DNA from: Pyrus communis
Lineage: Eukaryota > Streptophyta > Magnoliopsida > Rosales > Rosaceae
Direction: 5' to 3'
DNA: 64,000 bases
Assembly: GCF_963583255.1 (NCBI RefSeq)
Contig: NC_084813.1
Coordinates: forward strand, 3,101,001 to 3,165,000
Shown: positions 55,939 through 64,000 of the stretch, in pieces
Layout: each line of letters opens with the position of its first letter
Numbering within the stretch: position 1 is the first letter of the stretch
The notes under the pieces: generated by a model
Seen by the model: the letters and a program-made list of their open reading frames with translations, nothing else
Told to the model about the DNA's origin: nothing
The model's database searches: none
Position numbers and translations under genes: made by a program

Positions 55939-57120
55939 TCATTTAATTGGAACAAGACTTTCCTCATAAATAAGAGCTTGCAAATCTGTAATCTGATGCA
56001 TAATTGGAGGAATATGAAGATCCTTGAAATTTCCAGTACTAGAATTATAAGACGTGACTCTTCTACCGGAGGCAACCATAAGAAGCTTGTCACATTTCCA
56101 AAGTGTCAATGGATACTCAATGCCTTTAAAGGGACCAACGGTTAGGAGTTTTGTCCATGAACTCTTAACACCGCCATACCCATCCATTACCCATATTTCA
56201 AATAATTTAGAATCCTCACTTGGATCATAACGACAACAATAAGAAGTGATAGATTCATTATATAGAAAAAGACCACTAAAGTTAAAACCGGATTCTATCT
56301 TAGAAGGCAATTGTATCCTATGAAATATCTCATCACCTAAATTAAATGAAAGTATGCATTCTTCGCCATCCGTTGCAAACCAATAACAAAATCCCTTCAA
56401 GTACACAGAAAAGGGATAGGGATGGGTTGAACTTGATATATCAATCTTGATCTCTTTCCAAAAGTTAGCAGCCGTGGTGTATACCTCAGCCGTGTAAGGA
56501 TAAGCAATACAATGTTGATATGTTTGCTCATCATCTGAATACTCACAATTTTCTACAATTTGCACAACCTTGTATTCATTAGCTTTGCAATCATAGCCAA
56601 AACCCATTCCGTGAAAGGTCGTTTCCAATTCGAATTTTCCCTCGGGATGGGGTACAAGAAGGCATGAATTGGGAAGTAGCCTGAATTCCCTCGTTGAAGG
56701 ATTGCATAGAAGAACATTATCCCCTTCTATTAGACATACAATGCCATTGCAATACCCGTGAATCTGTACAGGATTATGGTCATCCCTTGAAAACGGTATA
56801 TTTAAGGGCTTAACATCATAATGAAGGTTGTGCACATCACTATCAATGGAAAGATTAATCATGGACCATAAAACTTCACGTTTCCAACTCTGATCCGGGA
56901 AAATGTGAAACTGAGAACGGTTGAGAAGGATACAAGTGGAGGATGAGAGTTTCTTGTCCAAGGAATTGCTGAGGTGTTTGGCCACAAAACTTGGACTATT
57001 TATAAGAGTGCACCAACACTTGCATATGCATTTGAATCGTAACAGAGACTTGGGCGACAACCTGGACAAGATTTCGACCACCCTGTCTTCAGGAGTTTCA
57101 CTTTCACGCATTTGGAACAT
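55939..57120 (-). CDS. SFBB: SFBB-type S-locus F-box protein, copy 3
   Basis: Intact single-exon frame of 393 residues. F-box at about residues 9-50 (EDRVVEILSRLSPKSLLRFK, CICKCWCTLI); F-box-associated domain with IHGYCNGIVCLI, LCNPSTREFRLLP, FHGMGFGYDCKANEYKVV, ILSFNLGDEIFHRIQLPSK and YNSSTGNFKDLHIPP; C-terminus ALIYEESLVPIK. The inferred role is the substrate-recognition subunit of a pollen SCF ubiquitin ligase acting on non-self S-RNases. It shares orientation and flanks with the other SFBB copies. The start was chosen by matching the context GCCGAA-ATG in copy 1. No lesion was seen; this is the best reference copy in the window. Confidence 0.95.
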   Translation of the reverse strand: MFQMRESETPEDRVVEILSRLSPKSLLRFKCICKCWCTLINSPSFVAKHLSNSLDKKLSSSTCILLNRSQFHIFPDQSWKREVLWSMINLSIDSDVHNLHYDVKPLNIPFSRDDHNPVQIHGYCNGIVCLIEGDNVLLCNPSTREFRLLPNSCLLVPHPEGKFELETTFHGMGFGYDCKANEYKVVQIVENCEYSDDEQTYQHCIAYPYTAEVYTTAANFWKEIKIDISSSTHPYPFSVYLKGFCYWFATDGEECILSFNLGDEIFHRIQLPSKIESGFNFSGLFLYNESITSYCCRYDPSEDSKLFEIWVMDGYGGVKSSWTKLLTVGPFKGIEYPLTLWKCDKLLMVASGRRVTSYNSSTGNFKDLHIPPIMHQITDLQALIYEESLVPIK

Positions 57121-57470
57121 TTCGGCAACTCTGTCCCATAGGAACTCTTAACATGTATATAAATACACAGAAAAGAACACCACCAGTTTGAGAGCCAAAC
57201 TAAATCAAACTACAAGTCCCTAAGGCATGGTAGATCAAGATTCAATTATTAAGCATATTACCATATAAGATGCCAAAATTTAACAGTACTAAATAAACAT
57301 GGGCTTCCACAACCACAACATATTTAGCTATGGAAGAAAATAAAGGCGATCCAGTCAATTTCGAGTTTTATGGAGGATAAAACATTCAAATTTTACTATC
57401 TTTTTAATTTTGTTTATTGATACAAAGCCATTCAAATTTTACCTTTTAATCTACATTTTTTTGAGAAAAA
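57121..57470 (-). promoter_or_regulatory. conserved upstream region of SFBB-3
   Basis: Homologous to the regions upstream of copies 1 and 2 for about 350 bp (ACCACCAGTTTGAGAG, AAGTCCCTAAGGC, CCACAACCACAACATATTTAG). A TATTTATATA box at about 57156-57165 lies 36 bp before the ATG, as in copy 1. The promoter function is inferred. Confidence 0.45.
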
Positions 57471-57607
57471 GTACAATATCGTACAAAATGAGGATAGGAT
57501 GCATAGATGGGCCTCGATAAAAATCTTGTTGGGAATTTCAACTGGTTGAATGAAAAAAGGAGTGTCCTGCATAAACGTAACTATCCTCAAAGAAAAAGCA
57601 CATAAAA

Positions 57608-58156
57608 TCAATTCAAATTACATTGAGTGTCATCAATCAAAATATCTGAGACCAAACTTAGTGGTTCCTTGAACCATGACCCCTCGAGCTGTCTTACAGC
57701 TCCTGGATGAGCCAATCTATGTGCGGCTTGATTGGCCTCACGACAGGCATGATTCAGCTTTGGACGAGCGAAGACTTGAAGTAAAACTTGAATGTCGTTG
57801 ATTATCGGACCCAACAAAGAGCTATCATCTTCTTGGCGATTCATTGCAGTAAGCGAGATACTTGAGTCCCTTTCAAACATAACATCCACACCACCAATAT
57901 AAAGGATCTGATCCGAAAGAGAACTCAAACTGAACAACCCATTCTCTGTGCTATCGACAATAGTCTGTACATTGTAACTCGTTGAAACATGCTGAGAATG
58001 ACCAAAGTCCAGCTGGTTCCCAATCCGTGGCCCAACTGGTATGGTATGAATAATTTTCTTGTTAGTTTTTCCACCCCAAACTTCATTAGATAAAGGTCTA
58101 GCTGTCCCCACTTCCATTGGAGTAGTAGTTTGTAATTTAATTCCAAATAAAGTCAA
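57608..58156 (-). pseudogene. LINE-1-type remnant, C-terminal RNase H-like tail
   Basis: A 182-codon minus-strand frame. Its last ~60 residues (VFARPKLNHACREANQAAHR, LAHPGAV, then GSWFKEPLSLVSDILIDD) match the end of the RNase H domain of plant L1 elements, where R..N..AH.LA and W.EEPP.....L..D recur. The N-terminal part is unmatched, so this looks like a fused, deleted LINE relic. It is opposite in strand to the LINE at 59.3-63.2 kb and hence a separate insertion. Confidence 0.6.
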
Positions 58157-59320
58157 CTGTTTATTGGAAGCAGGTAAGTGTACTTCATTCTCTCCAAAAT
58201 CTCCGCTGCAAGTAAATTGTTCTCCATAGTCCTGCCAGTATTGAATGTGATGGTACTAATTTGTGGAATCAACTCCAAAGAGTCAACCACCATTTCCATA
58301 TAATCCCCTTCCTCATTTAAATCGGGTAAGTTTTACCTTATAATTGCTGATGTCCCCAACCAAATTGATATCAACATTAATTCCACCATCCGCCACGATC
58401 TCATTCAAGTTAACCATCAGAAAATCAGTACTCCAGTGCCTCATTTGGTGAAACCGGTGGTTCTTCCTCAACCTCATGCTCGGAAACATTCATTGATCAA
58501 GCTGGGGGAGGTTGTCTACATGCAGACATGGAGGTGCCGTGATGAGTCAATATTATACTATATATTTTACCCTAATCTTGGTATTAATTTATTGGTTATT
58601 TTGGTAGAATTTTGATACTTTGTTATATATTTTCAATGTAGGACATTCGATTTCCTCTAGAGCAAAAAGTGATCAAACAGATGAATTTTGGAGTAATTCC
58701 AATTGGAGGATGTTCATGTGCCTTTCAAGATGATTGTGTCAAAATTCTAGATTTTTATACCAGGCCGTTTGACCGTGGCGATGAAATTAAGGCCCAACGT
58801 GCAGCTTTCCTAGATTGATGTTTCTGGACATTTTTGGTATTTTGGAGGTTAAGATGGCCTATTTTGAGAAAGATTCCTTCTGAGAATTTGTAGAGGACGT
58901 CTTACAAAGTGGTTGGTATTTATTTTCATAATTCTATCAAAATGTATGATTTGGTTGTTGTTTTGGAAAGGGCGGTTATATCGAAGGGCAGTGATAGAAA
59001 AGCCGACCAATTTGCTTTACTTAATTTTTTTCTCAAACGATGGACAATTTTATTAAGATACTACCTAATTCACAAAATCAAATCCTCTCCATTTAAAATG
59101 GCTATGATCTATTTGTGGCCTCAATTATTGTTTGACACAATAAATTTATGACAACAAAGCTAAAAAAGTTGAGTTTATAAACATGTGTTAATAAATAATT
59201 GAGGAAGATCTTCACAATCACTTATCTGGGCTTCCAGGTGGTCCTAGGACCATCCAGGTCCCTTAATGGATCTATCATCCTTAATGGCATTCAAAAATAC
59301 ATTACTATTATTAATTAAGC
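58157..59320. other. repeat-derived intergenic sequence, no gene
   Basis: No intact coding. The stretch about 58555-58830 (GATGAGTCAATATTATAC... to GGCCCAACGTGCAGC) looks like retrotransposon LTR debris, but no pair or ends were found. Confidence 0.45.
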
Positions 59321-59324
59321 TATT

Positions 59325-62300
59325 CATTCTTGAAACTAGGTTTCTATGGGTTTCCGAATAAAGCGGAGCATCACTTGTCATGGACGTTGTTGTCAACGTT
59401 AAGTCGGGAAAGTTTTCTTCCTTGGTTATGTGTGGGGGATTTTAATGAGGTGTTGAGTTAGTCAGAACAACTTGGTGGGCTGGGAGAAGGGAGAGTCAGA
59501 TGAATGGGTTTCGAGAGGCAATACATGACCGTGAACTGGTGGATTTGGGATTTGTTGGTAGTGAATACACTTGGACATATAACATGGAGGATGAGGTTTG
59601 GTGTCGCCTTGACCGTGCGCTTGCTACTCAAACTTGGATACAGTTATTTCCGCATTCTAAGGTTTGTCACCTCAACCCTTCCAAATTTGACCATTTGCCT
59701 ATTGTGGTGGAGATTTGGAATTCGGTGGGTGGCACCCCTTGGAAATTTTGCAGTTTTCGGTTTGAGAAGATGTGGTTACAGGAGGGAAGAAATGGTTGCA
59801 GCTGCTTGGAGTGTGCAGCGGAGGGGTTCACCATTGACCCGTGTGTGCGACAAAATTAGAGCCACTAGGATGACGTTATTAGAGTGGCAACGTACTTCCT
59901 TTGGGAATACTACAATGGAGATTACGAAGGTGAGAGATAAATTGAGGGTTTTTTTTTAGCATCCTCCTTCACCGGATCTGCATGAATGTAGGGGAGAGTT
60001 GATGCAAGAGCTAGATAATTTACTTGGTAAAGAAGAAACCTTTTAGCGGCAGAGGGCGAGAACTCAGTGGTTGAAGGAAGTGATTGGACTACAAGGTTCT
60101 TCCATAACCGCACTTCGAATAGGCGGCGGAAAAACACCATTAAGGGCTTACGGGGAGATAATGGGGTGTGGTATGACTCGCCAAAAGGTATTGAGGATAC
60201 GGTGGTGGATTATTTTAGGTGCATTTTTCGGACACAAGGGGTTCTCTCTAATGCCGTTCAAGAGGTGATAGGGGCTGTTTCGCAGAGAGTTACTCTGGAA
60301 ATGAATGAGGTGTTGTTACAACCTTATTCCGTAGAGGAGATTAAGGTGGCTGTTTTTCAAATCCACACATCAAAATCTCCGGGACCGGATGGCATGTCCC
60401 CACTCTTCTATCAACAATTTTGGCATATTGTGGGTCCAGAGATGGTGGAGGCGGTTCGATCTTTTCTGCAGTCTGGCTATTTAAGTAAGGAAGTTTGTTT
60501 CACTCACGTTGTATTGGTTCCAAAGGTGAATGAGCCACAAGATATGTCACAATTACGCTCCATTAGTTTGTGTAATGTGCTCTACAAAATTGGTGCTATG
60601 GTGATTGCTAATGATCTTAAAGGCATGATGTCCACGATTATTTTGACTAATCAGAGTGCGTTTGTGCCTAAAGGATTAATTTCGGATAATTCTCTTATGG
60701 TGGCAGAGATTGGGCACTATTTACATAATAAGAGGAATGGTAGGGAGGGTTCCTTTGCCCTTAAGCTTGATCTCAGTAAAGCCTATGATCAAGTAGAGTG
60801 GTGCTTTTTGGAAGCTATAATGGTAATGTTGGGGTTTGATACCGATTGGATAAAAATGGTGATGGCGTGCATTAAGTTGGTGTCATACTCCTTCCTAATC
60901 AATGGGCAACCGAGTGGATATTTGATTCCGTCACGTGGGCTACGGCAAGGGGATCCTTTATCACCCTATTTGTTTCTTTTATGTGTTAAAGGCTTGTCGG
61001 CACTCATTACACAGAATGAGCAATTAAGGCAGTTAAGTGGTATTCAGCTGTGTAAGGAAGCTCCCCGATTCACACCTCTTGTTTGCCGACGATAATTTTC
61101 TCTTTGGTAGAGCAAATGTGGACGAATGTGCGGTGATTCAACATATACTGGATATTTACTCTCAAGCTTCGGGCCAATCTGTGAACTTCGATAAGAGTAG
61201 TGTAGCTTTTAATGCGAATGTGCTCCAGTATGACAAACAAATGTTAGCAGGTTTCCTTGGAGTTCAGTTGGTAGAACGGCATGAAAGATATCTGGGGTTG
61301 CCGACATGTGTGGGGAAGAATAAAAAACAAACCTTCTCATATATCAAGGAAAGAGTGATGCAAAGGCTTAATGGGTGGAAAAGTAATCTTTTGAGTAGTG
61401 CGGGGAAGGAACTTCTTATAAAGGTTGTTGCCCAAACCCTCACGGCTTATGCGATGAATTGTTTCTTGCTCTCGAAGACTTTTTGTGATGAATTACATCA
61501 ACTTATGGCCCACTTTTGGTGGGGGAATGGTTCGGAGGATCAGAAAATTCATTGGAGGTTGTGGGATAAGATGTGTAAATCTAAAGCAGAAGGTTAGGGT
61601 TTTGGGATTTTTATGCTTTTAATATGGCAGTGTTAGCAAAACAAGTAAGGATTTTTATGCTTTTAATATGGCAGTTTTCAAGGCAAGGTACTTTCCGAAT
61701 TCTTCTTTTTGGGAAGTGGAAGCATCTGCGTCTTTTTCGTACTATTGGCAGAGTATTGTAACGGCAATGGAGGTCTTGGTCCATGGGTCTAGGTAGGTGG
61801 TGGGTGATGGACGAACAGTAAGGATGTGGTTGGATCGGTGGGTACCTTGGCCTCGGCACCTCCTCCTGGAAGAGTTCACATGAAGGTTAAGGAGTTGATC
61901 GATACTTCTACAAGGGTGTGGCGCACCAATTTGTTACTGGAATTTTTTTAGCCCGGATGAAGTATCTTTGATTCTTTCTCTTCCTTTCAACTTTCGTACT
62001 CCAAAGGATAGGTTGGTGTGACATCATGACGAGATGGGTCACTTCTTTATGAAGAGTGGGTATTGGGTTGCTCGACAATGGTTACAATCTTCGGATAGCA
62101 GTGCATCTTCCTCTAATACAGTTAGTGCGTATGCGAGACTTTGGAAGAATCTATGGAAGGCTAACATCCCTCCCAAAGTTAAGAATTTCACCTAGAGGGT
62201 GTGTCATGATATTCTTCTAACCAAAGTCAACCTTCAAAGGAAAGGAGTGGAAGTGGAGTTGGAGTGTGGGGTGTGCAAAAGGGAGGAGGAAAATGCGGCT

Positions 62301-63165
62301 CATGCGTTACTTAGATGCCTGTTTGCTAAAGTGGTGTGGTTTAGCTCTCCCTTTGGTATACGGTTGTCCGAGAGTGTTAGACTGTCTTTGAAGGATTGGT
62401 TGCTTATGGTGCTGGAAAATAAGGAGGTGGATTTTGACTTGGCTTGTGTGATCATGTGGGGCATATGGCAAGAAAGGAACTCACGGGTATGAAGGGGTGC
62501 TCAAACGTCTCATATGGGTGTGTGGCAGAAGGTTTCGTCTTGGCTATCAGTGTTTCAAGCAACAAATTGTGCTTCTGCTAGGGTGGGGGTTGTACCTACC
62601 TAGAGGTGGTCTCCTCCTAGCCAAGGGTGGGTTAAGGTTAATACGAATGGTGCGGTGAAAGGTCATACGAATATAGGGAGGGAGGTTGAAGCAGTGTTGC
62701 AAGACTGGGGAAAGGGTTTTTTGGCAGCTAGGGGCCAGCAACTCACATGGGTCACTTCGGTTCCACTCCTGGAGTTGTTTATCATGCAGTACGAGTTGTA
62801 GGTTGCGCAGATGCAAGGGTTCCAACAGATCGTAGTTGAAAACGATTCTATGAATGTTATTTCAGTCCTTAATGGCACTGTGATGAACTTATCAGCTCTT
62901 GGTATGATTGCGAAGGATGTGTTGTAGCTAGCTTCCACCTTCTCTAGAGTGAAATTTATTCATGCTTCTCGTTTATGTAATGGGGTTGCCCATCGTCTTG
63001 CTAAGTTTGCGTTGTCTAGTAGCAATAACCTAGTTTGGTTTGAGGAGCCTCCTACTCTTATTCAGGAGCTTCTACTCCAAGACATATGTATACGAATAAT
63101 ATTACTCTTATTCAATACAACACTTCCTAGTTTGGTTTGAGGAGCCTCTTACTTTTGTAAGAATA
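59325..63165 (+). pseudogene. LINE-1-type retrotransposon ORF2, 5'-truncated and frameshifted
   Basis: In order: the end of the endonuclease domain (VGDFNEVL near 59430, FVGSEYTWTY, KFDHLPIVV); reverse transcriptase (KSPGPDGMSPLFYQQFW, FVPKGLISDN, ALKLDLSKAYDQVEW, SRGLRQGDPLSPYLF, catalytic HLLFADDNF near 61085); an L1 zinc-finger region (CGVCKREEENAAHALLRC near 62260); and a degenerate RNase H domain (about 62625-63090). Lesions include a stop after GDFNEVL, a one-base shift near 61064, a stop at 61596, a 44-bp tandem duplication near 61608-61675 and a stop within the NFT.RVC block. The 5' part with ORF1 is missing. No clear poly(A) tail or target duplication; the last ~100 bp contain a partial repeat of TAGTTTGGTTTGAGGAGCCT. 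Confidence 0.88.
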
Positions 63166-63403
63166 ATATTACTATGTATACGAATTGAGATTAATTAAAG
63201 GACCAAGCAAAGACATTCGATTGATCAATAAAATAAAATAAAACCCTATAAGGAGGGGATAGTAAAAATTCATATATGAAAGTTAAACGTAACACAAGAT
63301 GAGATTCAGAATAGCGCTAGGCTATGAGTACTACTTCTGTGGATATGATGTCAACAAATCATGTATACAAATAGGAGAAAATGGAACCTAATTTGCCCTC
63401 AAG

Positions 63404-63763
63404 TCAATTGACTAGGACAATACTCTTCACATAAATTAGAGCTTGGAAATCTAAAACCTTATTTAGAATATGAGGAATATGAAGATAGTTGAAATTTCCA
63501 GTACTGGAATTATAAGAGCTGGCTCTTCCATCGGAGGAAACCATAAGAAGCGTTTTCCAAAATATCGATGGATTCTGAATGCTTTTTAAGGGTCCAATGT
63601 TTAGTAATTTTGTCAACAAACTCTTAACTCCGTTATAATAATCCATTACCCATATTTCACATAATGTAGAATCCTCATCACTTGTATTGTAACAAAAGCA
63701 AAAAGAAGCAATGGATTCATTACACAGAAAAAGATTATAAAGCTTAAAACCATATTCTCTCCT
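63404..63763 (-). pseudogene. SFBB: SFBB copy 4, 3' part only, interrupted by an insertion
   Basis: One continuous minus-strand frame of 119 codons plus stop matches the C-terminal third of the SFBBs: LFLCNESIASFCF, CEIWVMDYYNGVKS, TKLLNIGPLKSIQNP, DGRASSYNSSTGNFNYLHIP, ALIYVKSIVLVN. Two or three residues are missing after IFWK relative to the other copies. Homology stops abruptly at CTCTCCT (63757-63763), where unrelated sequence begins TGTAACAACCCG. Either the gene is split by a mobile element, with its 5' part beyond the window, or only this piece survives. Confidence 0.85.
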
Positions 63764-64000
63764 TGTAACAACCCGTCCTGATTAATTTTACGAATTTTGG
63801 AACGAGGGTATTTTGTTTTTGCTTTTGGTCTTAATAGGTATGCCAAGAGGCCCTCCCTTGATTTTTGTCCCCTGGGCCCCAGCCTCTCATCTTCTTTCTC
63901 TCACAGTTCTTTCTCTTTCCCGACTCACTCTTACTTCTCTCCCTTCTTTCACGGCAAGCACCAAGATAGTGCCATAGGGAAAAACCCCACTTGAAAAACC
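63764..64000. mobile_element. left end of an insertion in SFBB-4, probable LTR
   Basis: Sequence beginning TGTAACAACCCGTCCTG replaces SFBB coding sequence from 63764 and runs off the window. The TGT start and the pyrimidine-rich TCTCTCACAGTTCTTTCTCT region suit an LTR, and phrases such as TGTAACAACCCGTCC are typical of dispersed repeats in Rosaceae as I recall them. The far end and target duplication lie outside. Confidence 0.5.

Noticed and set aside
59922..60140. Minus-strand ORF overlapping the LINE
   Set aside because: Shadow of the plus-strand LINE ORF2.
1..64000. Search for an S-RNase gene (T2 RNase FTIHGLWP / KHG.C motifs)
   Set aside because: No frame on either strand shows the two T2 catalytic blocks, so the pistil determinant is not in this window.

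Overview
This window is nuclear DNA from a flowering plant of the apple/pear group (Rosaceae, tribe Maleae; Malus or Pyrus most likely). The main evidence is a set of minus-strand genes for SFBB-type F-box proteins (S-locus F-box brothers), the pollen determinants of non-self-recognition gametophytic self-incompatibility in this tribe. The window is therefore probably part of the S-locus pollen-gene cluster. I found no T2-type S-RNase, so the pistil determinant is not here.

Layout, left to right. 1-971: SFBB-1, cut by the window edge. 1.5-6.3 kb: copia remnants, a copia-like solo LTR (2800-3497, TSD GAGAG), minisatellites, and a duplicated block carrying a tRNA-derived SINE. 6274-17872: a complete LTR retrotransposon (two 786-bp LTRs, TSD TATAT, minus strand) that keeps gag-protease but has no visible reverse transcriptase. 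In place of pol it carries a same-orientation, intronless string of host mRNA pieces: PIP1 aquaporin, D-type cyclin, membrane steroid-binding protein and NADP-malic enzyme. 17926-19155: SFBB-2, with a 16-residue N-terminal duplication. 20191-21627: a PIF/Harbinger-like Pack-transposon carrying an AP-1 mu-adaptin exon. 21982-22958: a tandem TRIM array. 24976-25765: a second copy of the 4.9-6.1 kb block.

27139-37570 (minus): a DEMETER/ROS1-family 5-methylcytosine DNA glycosylase gene of about 20 exons. Its glycosylase core is intact, but it has two in-frame stops and two frame breaks. 40309-43904 (minus): an intact seven-exon gene for a SAM-dependent lysine methyltransferase of the EEF1AKMT2/METTL10 type. 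These two are the only ordinary host genes besides the SFBBs.

46172-52179: a degenerate Ty3-type LTR element whose outer ends stop at (TA)n tracts. 53048-53333: a solo LTR of the Cassandra TRIM, containing its 5S-rRNA-like tract (TSD TTTAG). 55243-55792: a hAT-type MITE. 55939-57120: SFBB-3, intact. 57.6-63.2 kb: two LINE-1-type remnants. 63404-63763: the 3' end of SFBB-4, interrupted at 63764 by another insertion that runs off the window.

The region behaves like a low-recombination locus: tandemly duplicated F-box genes with conserved flanks, separated by nested retroelements. Comparing the duplicated SFBB flanks gives natural empty sites for several insertions. All calls were made by eye from the sequence and from knowledge of protein families; no database search was run.
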